Assembly: GCA_002081555.1 (NCBI GenBank)
Contig: KV921118.1
Coordinates: 1,454 to 34,821, forward strand
From: Protostelium mycophagum
Lineage: Eukaryota; Evosea; Variosea; Protosteliida; Protosteliaceae
Length of the DNA: 33,368 nt
Direction: 5' to 3'
Shown here: positions 11,488 through 22,311 of the stretch, one piece after another
Layout of the letters: every line of letters starts with the position of its first letter
Position numbering within the stretch: the first letter of the stretch is position 1
Made by a program: the position numbers and the translations under genes
Notes under the pieces: generated by a model
What the model saw: only the letters and a program-made list of their open reading frames with translations
Told to the model about the DNA's origin: nothing
Databases searched by the model: none

Positions 11488-13801
11488 TTATAAAACTTTC
11501 GGTCTAATCTTCTGCTGGATCCACGATTTAATGGCCTCTTGGCTCGCGCACATGTTGAGCTCTTCCGGTGATCCGGATAATACGAGCACCGGATTTGTGT
11601 ACAACATTCTCGCCAAGTTGTTTTGAATGTCCTTCGCACTCAATTTGTCGATGTTATGCACGATCTCTTCTGCTGTGTACCTTCACACGTCAATTTCTCA
11701 TTCTATTGATTTGGTTTGCAGTTTGTACCACAAATGAAAAGACAAGTCACCTCTTTCCATACAATAAAATCTGTCGAGCTAAATCATCAGCCACAATGGT
11801 TCTGGACTCTAAGGCCATCAAAATGGCTGATTTCGCCTGATTTTGAGCTCTTCTATACTCTTCTTCCTTCAAATTGTGCACGACATCGACCATCTCTTCC
11901 GCGATGGCTGTCTGGATGTGGTGCAGTGACGCGTCTCTTTTCTTGCAATTACCATGGACACCGAATATTCCGGTATCGGTGAAGTTGGAAGTGAAGCTCT
12001 GCACGTTCTCTACTGCTGCGTAACCGTTGAGGACGTTTCGGTAGAGTCGTGAGTACATCCCCTTTCCTGGTCCTGTTTTCTTTTATTTGTGTTGGCAAAA
12101 GAGCAATTTTTATCACATTTATTCTTTTCACGGAGTAGAATATTTAAATATAATATAATATATATAAAAGAATCTTTCTACTTTCAATGAATTATGGATG
12201 CGATAGAGGATATTACCTCCTGCAGAGAAAGAGCCACCACCACCAAATAGAGATAGCAATATCGCCAGTGAAAAAGTCTCGTCAGCAGCAGTTCCTTTGT
12301 TTTCAAATGCAAGGACTGCATGTGACATGATCTGGTCTCTTCTCCTTGTTCCGTCTACGTCATCATGCTCTTCAGGAAGCTCTTCTAATTGTTGCATGGA
12401 CTCGTCTTGTGTGTGAACGTAACTTCCTCCCGTCCAAACTGACTTGGGCTAAAAATAGATCAGATGATGACGTGTGATATCGGGATGACGTACGGGGGGT
12501 GTGTACACTGAGGGAGAGGGGGTGTCGAAGTATTGTGTGGCCATGTCGACAACATCGTCGTGTTGGTAACCCGCGACTGCCAAAATCATTCGGGAGGGAA
12601 CGTATAATTTAGATTGGTATTGGCGCGCAATTTCAGAATTCAAATTTAAAACAGCCTCTGGGCTGGAAGCAAGTGACCTGCCCGTGTGTCAATGTCTTTA
12701 GACGATAAAGAATGAATAAAAATATGACCTTCCAAGTGGTTGATTGTTATAAGCGACATTGTGAATAATGTCAGAGAGGTAAGGATCAATTTGACCAGGT
12801 TTCTCTTGAGCCGTGTACTCTATATCATCAAGAATTCCCGCCTTCTGCACTGTCATATATCAATATCTGAGCAACAACACATTGCATTATTCTCTTCACA
12901 AAAAAGAATGTGGCCGTCCATCAAGTCTCTATCTTTCTTCTTGATGAAGGGCTGACAGCTGACATTTCAATTCACAAGTGCATAGATGATTTATAATAAG
13001 GATGAGATCACCTTCAATTTCTTCGGGAAGGAGTGCAGGGCGCAGAGTCATGTCTGAAAGAACTTCCACGATCCTTTGTACATTTTGTGGTAGGGCTTCA
13101 CATGTATAAGTGACAAAATCTCTCTGCGTAGAAGTGGTGATGTTGCCTCCAAGTGTCTCCAACTCAGCGATAAGATCCTTCGAGAACATCTTTTTTGTGC
13201 TCTGAAATTGTGAACAAAAAGATGGAGCCGAAAATGGAAGGGCTCTACGGATGGAAGACACACCTGAAAAGACATCCTCTCTAAAAGATGAGTGACACCA
13301 TGATTGTCATCGGTCTCATATTGAGTTCCTGCATCGACCAGCAGAGAGACGGCGCAGGCAGGCGAAGGTGCATTTTGTGTCACAATTCTCATTCCATTGT
13401 TCGTTTTAGTAACCAAAGTTGGCCATTCAATATCATGAGCTGCAGAGGCTAATGATCAAAGTCAGCGTGGATATGGAGTGTATTTGAACTACACACTGGT
13501 GGCAGCAGTTTCATACCCTGGAAGAGGTGTTTTGAGAGAGATCTGACCACTCTGCTCCCGTGTTGGTGAAGTGATCGATTTGGTTTGTGCCGTTTGAACT
13601 AACTCAGTATTAAGAGTGTTTAGACCATCTTTGAACAGGATCACCTTTTACTGTCTGTCCATTTATAGACATTGTGCTGTGTAGCAGCTGATCATCCTTG
13701 TATGGACCAACATTCTTTGGTTTTATGGAGGTTGCCCACCTTTTGAAAGATTGCTGGTTCACTTTTGGCAGCCCTCTTATTCCCTGCAACCTCAACATCA
13801 T
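11488..13801 (-). CDS. PMPCA: Mitochondrial processing peptidase, alpha subunit
   Basis: MPP removes targeting peptides from proteins imported into the matrix. The alpha subunit binds substrate and the beta subunit carries the zinc site. The N-terminus (MMLRLQGIRGLPKVNQQSFK, then RW) is basic, suiting a presequence. The M16 region reads GVTHLLERMSFQ, where the beta-type HxxEH is HxxER, so this is the non-catalytic alpha type. Then come LETLGGNITTSTQRDFVTYT, an inner region around PSRMILAVAGYQHDDVV, and the glycine-rich loop GGGGSFSAGG. This loop is followed, across a roughly 160-nt intron, by PGKGMYSRLYRNVLNGYAAV. That order is diagnostic of MPP-alpha. It ends WIQQKIRPKVL and TAA 11488-11490. 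About ten exons. It converges with the NSUN4-like gene, with 216 bp between stops. Confidence 0.92.
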
Positions 13802-14267
13802 TTTTGTGATCAGATCTCGAATCAGAATTTTGAACTCTAAAAAGCAGCTAGTCTACAACCCTAAACATTTAAAGTAAGGAGTTTGATTTTTTGCCCATAA
13901 CGAAAATGATTTTGTGCGCACAAAATACCAGCACAGGAGATAACTGACCAATGAGAGGCTAAATATTGTGAATGAGGGGATTGAAGATCATCCAACATTT
14001 GGAGTTGTGGTTGGTCGAAAATACGCTCCTTTACGCTTGAAAAATTTCCCCAGATTCTTAATTAAAGCCGGAGTTTCGATGTACGTACCGGAGTTTCAAA
14101 CTCCCCTGCCGACGTAACCTGTGCATCGCCCAAGAGAAGAAAGAAAAGGGATGCCTTCAGGAAGCATATCTGAAGAAGTATGACGAATTATCCTCCATGA
14201 TCCTTTTCATCCTGATCTGTCCAAGAGCCCACGATGTGCGAGACTCGTATCTAGCTATTATAGAGAG
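13802..14267. other. Intergenic / 5' region between divergent genes
   Basis: Between the MPP-alpha start (-) and the first secure ATG of the next + gene. It holds a perfect 18-bp palindrome at 13909-13926 (separate entry). It also holds open + frames around 14105-14270 (KKEKGCLQEAYLKKYDELSS; HPDLSKSPRCARLVSSYYRE) that are probably 5' coding exons of the 14268 gene, although I could not join them with clean splice sites. Confidence 0.4.
13909..13926. promoter_or_regulatory. Perfect 18-bp palindrome (candidate dimeric factor site)
   Basis: ATTTTGTGCGCACAAAAT reads the same on both strands. It lies about 108 bp upstream of the MPP-alpha start codon and about 340 bp upstream of the divergent gene. 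Position and perfect symmetry suit a homodimeric DNA-binding protein. The factor is unknown. Confidence 0.4.
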
Positions 14268-15219
14268 ATGAAGCTCTTAGACAACAGAAACACGATCTAT
14301 GTACCAAACTCTATTCCAACTGAATGCCGACTCAGACTATCTGCTGCTACTTGGAGCATATACATAGGTCCTACAACATCTGAGTGGAATGCAGTCACCG
14401 CCAACGTGCTCTATTGGACTTCTAAGAGTCAAAGTCCCGAAGAGGGTCCAACAAAGACAGGTCACCCAGACGACATAATACTGGAGGTTCCACAGTGCCA
14501 CATCATGAAACCAAAGTTACAAGTTATCTTCTTTAAGAACGGAGACGCCGTGACTCTCGAGGACGACGAAATACTGGGTCTCTCCCTGGTCGCAGCGAAG
14601 AGTTGTCAAGACATCAACCGTGAGTCTTAATTAATTTAGACCGTGTACTTTCTGAGAACAGAGGCACGTTAAGACGACAAATGTTCTGAAAATAGAAGGG
14701 GAAAAATGCTGCAAAGAGTTTTGGGGTTTCAGAGAGACTATCGCCAACCGAAGACCTCTTTTTCTGAGGGATGAGGAATCAGAAGGAAAAGCAGTCCTCA
14801 CCTTCCCAAAAAAGTCCGCACAGCTTGTCCTCAAACACCTCCAATTCAGTGAGTCTCTATCGTGGTGGTGAAATGAGTGTTGAATTGTGCATGATCAATT
14901 CGCAGCATGCTGCTCCATACGCCACAACACACTATTTCGCTTGAAAGTAGAATGCAAAGGAAGACTAAGAGGGCTTCTCGGCTTCAGCTGCCCCATTTTG
15001 GTCGTCTCAAAAAACAAGATGGCATGGAAGAGGAAAGACGTACCGAAGATAAAACCCCCCGCTGAGGACGAAACAATGTCGACAGAACCTGGTACACAGG
15101 ATGATATATCGCCGACAGAATCAGCGTCGACCGCTCGTTCGTCACAAGGTGGAGGAGACAATGTCGACGGTAGTATTTGGAAGGACAAAAGGAATGGGAA
15201 AAGACCGCGGGAAGAGTAA
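14268..15219 (+). CDS. Unrecognised protein, possibly DNA-binding (Rel/CudA-like beta fold)
   Basis: ATG 14268 is the first secure Met; earlier exons are likely, because the frame is open upstream (SSYYRE before the Met). Exon 1 has strand-like segments (TIYVPNSIPTECRLRLSAAT; LQVIFFKNGDAVTLEDDEIL). A roughly 77-nt intron ends at CTGAAAATAG. Next are GEKCCKEFWGFRETIANRRP and KAVLTFPKKSAQLVLKHLQF. After an intron comes LFRLKVECKGR, then FSCPILVVSKNK, and a Lys/Arg-, Ser-, Glu-rich tail (MAWKRKDVPKIK ... KRNGKRPREE). The pattern of a strand then S/CPxxVVSK then a basic tail recalls Rel-homology or CudA-type transcription factors of amoebae. That is a weak resemblance from memory. The tail looks like a nuclear localisation signal. 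TAA is at 15217-15219. Confidence 0.5.
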
Positions 15220-15340
15220 TGATAATGTAATTATTTTTTGTACTTTTATCTCACTGTGGTACTCGTCAACAACACAACTCATTAAGAATGATCAATGTTT
15301 TCTGAAAATGAAGAATGATAAATATGCACATTTTAATTTA

Positions 15341-16229
15341 TTAGGCGGTCGCTTTGACGGTTTCAGATTTTTCTAATGTTGGTTCTGTCTGCTGCACCTT
15401 TTTCTTCTTCTTTATTTCTGTTCCTTCCTTGTCTTTTGTCTCCTTGTCCTTCTTCCTTTTCTTGTCCTGCGGAATTGTTAGTACCGTGCAGGTTCATTGT
15501 CTAAACAGACGGAGACCATCTCGATGATGAGACCAAGTGATTCGAATAATTTGCTTTCTTATTTCCTTCATGTTTTGGTAAAAACTCAACAAGTCGTCTT
15601 TTGGTTCTGATACACAAAATGGACGACCTCTCTTAATTGATCACCTTTCTCTTTTGTGATCTCAATCTTTCCTTCATGAGTGACCTCTCTTCCTCTTCTG
15701 GGTTGATCTTTATGTACTCCTCCATAGTTGTAGGTTTACTGCACACCATACAGACATCCGAGGGACAGTCACGAACGGCTCTTTCGGAAACTACACAACC
15801 ACAGCTTTTGTTGAACAAGAATCTGGAGGTACAATGAGAATCATCAAAACAATTGATTGAGATCACTTACTTGTACTGTTTTCCGACCTCTACTGCTGTG
15901 ATGGGGCAGATGAATCTGGGTGTCTCTTCTGCAGAGTCCGAAACGAAAGATGGATTGGGTTTTAAGTTGAGATTGACGACATCTTTCAATGTGCGAATAT
16001 GACCGAAGAGTTCAGGCATTGTCTTCTCTATTAAATGCTTCAAGACTGTCTCTTTGTTGTATAAATTTCCAAGAAAGCATGCGACGACAGGTTCTTTTAA
16101 CGGCTGCTTGCTAATGGAACATGTCGCCCATTTTACTCTCTCAATCTCTTTTGGGTCGGCTTTTTCTGCTTTTGCTTTAACCTTCACCAATTCCTCACGG
16201 CGTGGAATAGAACCTCCGTCTGCTCCCAT
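15341..16229 (-). CDS. RTF2: RTF2 (replication termination factor 2) homolog
   Basis: RTF2 proteins act at stalled replication forks and carry a divergent RING/U-box-like domain. The start MGADGGSIPRREELVKVK is the family's signature N-terminus. Then come WATCSISKQPLKEPVVAC and LGNLYNKETVLKHLIEK, followed by FGHIRTLKDVVNLNLKPNPS. The second part is FICPITAVEVGKQYK, then (after a 48-nt intron) LFNKSCGCVVSERAV and DCPSDVCMVCSKP. The C-terminus is very Lys-rich (KKRKKDKETKDKE ... EIKKKKK), a likely nuclear signal, and stops at TAA 15341-15343. The region 15490-15630 is intron or holds a small exon I could not phase. The same frame is open just upstream of the Met (CENCITFF), but the Met matches the family start. 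Confidence 0.88.
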
Positions 16230-16345
16230 CCTCTCGAGATCAGAATTGAAAAATGTGATGCAATTTTCACAACGGACAATCTACAACGCAAGAAAATAAA
16301 TAATAAATAGGAATATTAAATATCAACATAAAACGTAAAAGATTA

Positions 16346-18976
16346 TTATGTTATGTAAGGCACCAAAGTTCTGGACAAGCTCCTCCAGGCCAAAATCTTC
16401 GTGCTCGTCTCTGAAATATCCTCCCTTATATCATATAACCTCTTCTCCGTCTCCCGAGTGTTTGTTCTGCCAACATTTAGATAGTTATATTTGAAGAGGA
16501 CATACGGTGTTTGTGACGCTCTTGTCTCCGAGATTTTCAGTTGGTACAATGTTTTATACAGTTCTTTCAGCTCTGAGTTGATCATCGAGTGATAATGGAA
16601 ATTGTCATGCGCGTCATTTTGTGTTGTTGACCTCGTCTAAATGAGTAATGCAGAAGAAATAATCATTCAACAATAAATAAATTCACTTGAGATCCTCCAA
16701 TCTGCTTTGCAAGAGGTTATGGATCACACCCAAAGTGGTGCATCTCTCCACGGTACCGTCCGGCATCGGGACGTTTATTACCGTGTCATAATCTGTCTGT
16801 ACACGTTAAGAGATGTCTGGTTGTAGATGGAGAAGAGAAGAGGTTACCGGGATGGTGGCTCTTCTGCAGAGTCTTGCAGCGGACTCAAAGTTAGCCCTGT
16901 CGTGGTGTAGTGTGCTGATTTTTTCAAGGAACTGCTTGCATCCTTCAAACAACTGTATAGTGTCAGTTTTGTAGAGGAGCAGTCATTTTAGAACATGAGA
17001 AAGTCTCCGACATTATGATGATCAGTCTAAAGATGCAAAGAAGACTGATGAGAGTAACCATCACCTGATTCTGGGCTTCATTTTGGTACAAAGATTTCAA
17101 CATGACGAGATGATGCCTCATGAAGGACCTCTCTCTCCTCGAATTAAATAAATATTTCATACTCGCTAAGTCGGCGGCTTCAGTCTCTGGCTGCCTCAGA
17201 ACTCTAACTTGTTCCTGCTTCCATGAGATTACACAAAACTACTCGTTGTGCGAGAATTATTTATATTTAAAATTAAATAATAAATTGAATCCAAGTGATA
17301 AAAATAAATATACCTCTAGAATTTGAATCAAAATGTGTTGCTCTATCGTTTTATCTTCATTTGATGACGCTAATCTTTCTGATGAAGGGGGTGAAGGTGA
17401 CGGTCTACAACTGTCAGTACCGCGAAATTTCGATGAGATTTCACGCTGACATCTGCACAAAGAGGCTCCTCTTCACCGGTGGATTGTTTTCAGAATTGTT
17501 TGTATTATTCCGTTTTAGAAGAGATAATTGTTCGGATTTATTCTCGTTGTAGAGGGAAGAAGAAATACTCCTTTGAATGGTTCTCTGTATATGATCATTT
17601 TTAAAGGTATATATTTATATTTTATATATTACAATATCAAATTTCACATTTTATCTTCTTGTGTGACGATATGTTCAATTTTTGTTTGTGAAATCCCATT
17701 TTAAATATTTTTGAATCTAAATTAATATAAAAGTTTAAGTATATAAATTACCGCTTGAGACCACATCATCGGCCACAAGGTGACCGGTGACAGTTGTAGA
17801 ATCCCCCTCACACCAGAGTGATGAACATTGGGTGCACCACATCTCTGGCACACGCAGTACAGCCTGTTGGATTCGTCCATTTTCTCTGGAGTGGGGTGTA
17901 AGAAAGTTGGAGGACTTCTTCCCATTTTTTCTGTGACGTCATCAGTGTTTTTATAATTATTGTGAAATATAGTGTACAGGGAAATTACAACGATAGTTTT
18001 TGCGGGATCTTACCGCCCTTTTCCACGGTTAGTAACGAGTCAAACAATTTTGAGTTGACTTGAATGTTCTGTTTTTGTATGATATATTTATAATTTGAAT
18101 GAATATTAAACTTACGGCTGTCTTCTGGCTGTTCCAGATAGAATCTCTCCTCGGTAAACTCTGCACCAAAAATCAAAATTTGAAATTTAAAAACGAAGGG
18201 TTACCATCTGGTTCGGAGCACACAGTCGTCTCTAGTTGTGCGTTGTGGAGTTGCGAAGAATCATCTCTGCTCTACTTTTGTCATAAACTATGAGAAATGT
18301 CTGAAATCACCTCTTCAATTTGATCATTGATGTGAGTCATTTTCCGTCTCTTGTGTCTCATTGCGTCTTCTGGTAACAAAACTCTTTTCGATCGATCTGG
18401 TGTCTCCGCCAAGTTTTCCATATGTATGACAGAAGTGTTTCTCTTCTGGGGTGTTGAAGTGTGAAGCGGGCTCCTCAATCCTTCACGATGGATCTTTCTG
18501 ATCTCTGTCGCATCGTAGAAATCGAAACAATTCTCACAGATCAAAACAGGAATACCACAATGAGGACTAAATGTTGTCTTTAATAAACCATGTCTATTGA
18601 TCAATAATAACAATGCCTTACCATTCAAGAGCACAACCGTCCCCTGAGAGTGTGATTTCCTTCAGAAGTTGATGTATTCCTTTGTATGGATCTGATCCTT
18701 TACAAGCTTCTGACGGACATCTGAACAGGATCTGCTCGCTCCCCATTCCAGTATGTGATCCGATTTCCAGTTTCAGTTCAGTGGTTTGACTTTGTAATCT
18801 GACAGAATTACGTAGTACAGCCCCAATACCTTCCAAAAAAGGCACATATAAGAGGACACAGCTACAGTGTGCTTTACTGAGCTTGTAAGATGGTTTTCAC
18901 AAAGAAGAAGAGACAAGAATTTTGAGATGTTGCAAAATTTTAGGCAATACGTTTACAACGTGGCAGAAGAAGACAT
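16346..18976 (-). CDS. Unrecognised cysteine-rich multi-exon protein
   Basis: At least a dozen exons in one consistent path. The likely start is ATG 18976 (MSSSAT), spliced over a roughly 94-nt intron that ends CACTGTAG; this first exon is tentative. Exon 2 reads LEGIGAVLRNSVRLQ. After splicing, GCALECPHCGIPVLICENC gives two CxxC pairs, as in a zinc ribbon. A basic exon follows (RHKRRKMTHIND). A second pair is in NRLYCVCQRCGAP, followed by GVRGILQLSPVTLWPMMWSQ. An Asn/Ser-rich linker and several helical exons come next (RRERSFMRHHLVMLKSLYQ; FEGCKQFLEKISTL; TTLGVIHNLLQSRLEDLK; ELKELYKTLYQLKISETRAS). It ends ILAWRSLSRTLVPYIT and TAA at 16346-16348. Two zinc-binding pairs plus helices could fit an adaptor or chromatin factor. 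I recognise no family. Confidence 0.55.
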
Positions 18977-18997
18977 ATCAGGTCCACGGCAGATGAG

Positions 18998-21900
18998 ATG
19001 GCAGAGAGGCCAACCAGCAACAAGACGAATATTCAGCAATTGTTGAAAGATTGGGAGAAGAATGCCGCGATAGGTGATCAGTATTCAGAGTCGATCAATC
19101 AATTACAGAGCTTCTGTGAGACAAGACCGATTCCTGAAAAGGTATCCGAATCGAATGAGGAGTCGTACCTTTTTGTTTTGATGATCTCAGTTTGCCGACG
19201 AGCCTTCATCCTCAGAGCAGACAGCAATCTCTAAACAGAACCTCGGACTTGATCGCAGTATCGACAATCTCCAACAATTCTACTCTTGGTATGAGAGTTT
19301 GCAGAGCGACACCCTAGAGGAGGAGGTCTATTTGTCGAGAGTAGAGACATTAAAGAGTTATCACCGTCACTGTAATGGTGTCTTAACTGAAGTATGTATA
19401 ACATTAAATGTATTATTCACCTGATTGACATTTAGGTTGGAAATATATTGCAATATCTAACTGATTTGGAAACAAAATATAACCTTGTTGCCAAAAAAAC
19501 TGGAGAGCTGCACCAATCCTGTGAAGATCTCGTCACCGAACAAGATCAATTAGAAGAATTGGCCAATAATCTTGGGACAAAGCTGGCTTATTTCAACGAG
19601 CTCCCACAGTTAACTTCTAGGTTGTCTTTTTCCACTCTTAATGTGGCAGAACCATCTTTTATCGCCCTCTTGGAGAAGCTGGATGAATGCATCGATTTCA
19701 TCAGCAAGCATGTGAGTTACGACGAGAACCAATGGAACGACCTTCTATTGTTATAGAACTATATACATCCATATATACATCCATTGTGCAGCTCTGCTGT
19801 CGCAATTTCAAAATTAAGTGTAATAAAAGTTTTATAATCGAGAAGAAATCACAAAGACAACTGAAAATAACAGCGCGACTACAAAGAGTCAGAATCCTAC
19901 CTATTAAAATACAAACAACTCCAGAACAGAGGCCTCACCCTTGTCAAGAACGAGATTATAAATATCCTCCGGCACATCACCTCCCAAATCCTCACACAAC
20001 TGAGAGTAAATATATTCGCCCAGTTGTAGATGTTGAAGATTCCAGGAAAACGGACAGACTCCGCAAACTCCGGCGGAGGGGGAGGGGGCCGCAGTGACCA
20101 CCACTTCGACGCCCAACGAGACCTATTTTTACGTGAAATTCAGAACAGTCGCTGCCCGTGTGAAACCGCTCAGCCACGAGCTCGAAAAACGATCAAAAAT
20201 CAAAGAGTGAGGGGGATCGAACCCTTGACCTTTAGATACTCAAGTGTTTAGGTATTCTCTTCTGATGGCGGATTGCCACGTGTGTTATTTTGAACAGAGG
20301 CTTCAATTACTGGGAGAGTATGTGAATAGTAATGTACTCAATATCTGTAATACCGCTGAGAACGATCTCTGCACCATGGTATGTCTCTGATTTTTTGCAT
20401 GGTGATATGTTCATTAGACGTTCAAATGTCAGATGATTTTTTTTCCAATTTCATGTAGTGAAACCATTTTTGTAAACTTTCGAAAGATACCATGGCTGAG
20501 CAGCTGTTTTTTGCCGTGATTGGGCTTACCTTTGTAGATGAGGAGTGGATGTATGTATCTGATAACAGTGTGCCACAATGAATACCAGCTATATCATCAC
20601 TTCTTTGGTGCTACTGGCCCCGGTCTGACGTGAGTTTTCTCCGAAATTTCCGCATCAAGATCATGACGTCATCACAGGTCATTATTGGAAAATTTTTCCA
20701 CGAATCTTTATTATTCTTATCGACCGATGTACATCAGATGTTCCAACATCGAGACATTATGTCAGCTGGGTAAGACATCATATCTTCACCCCATCATTTT
20801 CATATGACCATTTTCATATGACGTCATGATGACGTGTCCAGTGTACTTATTACGTACGGAGATCATAGCTGAAAATTTGAACACAAAGGGAGAGTCTGTG
20901 GACAGTTTCAAACCGATAGTCTTCAGGATGCTCCAGGACGTGCAGGAGCGTCTCGCTTTCTTAGTGCAAACTTACATTCGTGACGAAATCTCCGGGTATA
21001 TTCCATCGGAAGACGACCTAGATTACCCGAAGAAATTATCCGGTGAGAGGTTTCGGGAAATTCCGAGTTGTAGATGACGTTGTGCAGCGACCAAGCCGGA
21101 GGGGGTGGGTAAGAATGACACATCAGACCCATTGACTTTGATGCCATTTTCCCGCGCTTACTACTCTTGGTATCCAACCTTAGAGAGGACCCTAGTCTGC
21201 CTGTCAAAATTATACCTCACCGTAGACGTGAGTTCAACCCCTCCTTGTCCTTTTTAATTTTGCGTCAGAAATATTGTTTCAAAGAATATTTCATGTAAAT
21301 ACTGAACTGAACGGCAGAATAATATTTTCGAAGGGTTAGCAACAGAAGCCGTCGACGCGGCATCCTTCACACTCGTTCTGGCCAGCAAATTGATCTCCGC
21401 AAAGGTACAGATTTTGTAGATCCCGATCATTCCAGCTGAGAATCCACAGAAAACCGCGTTAGATGGACAATTATTTTTGATCAAACATCTGTTGATCTTG
21501 CGAGAACAGATCACTCCTTTTGATGTATCCTTCTCCATCACTGAACAGTCTCTCGACTTTAATTATTTAAGAAGTGAGCTTGATTTTGTTCTGGATGTAT
21601 TGACCATGCTGATCTATAAATAGACGTACTGAGGAATATCATGCAGGGACCTGGAGCTATGTTTTATTTAAATAACCAGAACCCTCTTTATGCCGTGATT
21701 AATCCCCCGATTGAGATCCTTAAGACCGACTCTAAGAAGGTAGATCGTACAGATCCTATACATATATATATAAATATATAAAGGCTAAATATGTTAGGAA
21801 TTGGAGAAAGGACTGAAGGGGTCGATAGAGGCATTTATCGTCTCTACTGTGAGATCCAGTCTAGAGCCCCTTGTCTCTTTCTTGACAAAAGCATCCGCCT

Positions 21901-22302
21901 TCATCAACTCTGGTTCTAAGGAGAATTCACTCCGAATGCAAGTCTTTGCCTCTCCAGGTACTTGTCATTCATTACAGTTACAAATAATATATAATATTCA
22001 TCATTTTAGAAAATATAAATCTTCTGCTGGGAGATATCCAGAAGAATCTTGATGAGAGGCTGGAGCCAATCCTCGTCCGTCTATGTGAATATATTCCAAA
22101 TGCAACAACACAGGCGATACTCTATAAGCCCATCGCGGACCAGATGTGCGACTCGATTGAACAACTCAACAGATTAATCAACACGCAATATCTGCCGGAT
22201 GACAGAGCACTCATGAAGAGGGAGTTGATGACGTCACTGTCAGATAGAATAAGGAACAGATTGGTGCACGCTGTTTCACCGATAATGAAGAGAGACGGCT
22301 AA
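18998..22302 (+). CDS. COG3: Conserved oligomeric Golgi complex subunit 3
   Basis: COG3 belongs to lobe A of the COG tether for retrograde vesicles within the Golgi. From ATG 18998 ([20 protein letters not shown]) the exons give [40 protein letters not shown] and [17 protein letters not shown]. Then come [57 protein letters not shown] and [20 protein letters not shown]. After these are [20 protein letters not shown] and [20 protein letters not shown]. All are in the order of human COG3. The C-terminal exons ([19 protein letters not shown]) end at TAA 22300-22302. About fifteen exons with introns mostly 40-50 nt. The gene starts about 21 bp from the probable start of the divergent neighbour. 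It ends 9 bp from the stop of the convergent receptor kinase. Confidence 0.93.
20207..20251 (-). other. tRNA-like 3' half (B-box) inside a COG3 intron, antisense
   Basis: On the minus strand the intron reads ..AAAGGTCAAGGGTTCGATC followed by CCCCTCAC. This matches a tRNA variable loop (AGGTC), T-stem and T-loop (GGTTCGATCC, the RNA polymerase III B-box). No matching 5' acceptor strand, D-arm or anticodon stem could be placed, so an intact tRNA gene is not supported. It could be a decayed tRNA, an isolated B-box or chance. Confidence 0.3.
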
Positions 22303-22311
22303 AATTTATAT

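Noticed and set aside
20207-20290. Intact tRNA gene antisense to COG3
   Set aside because: Only the T-arm and variable loop fit; the 5' acceptor strand, D-arm and anticodon stem cannot be formed.
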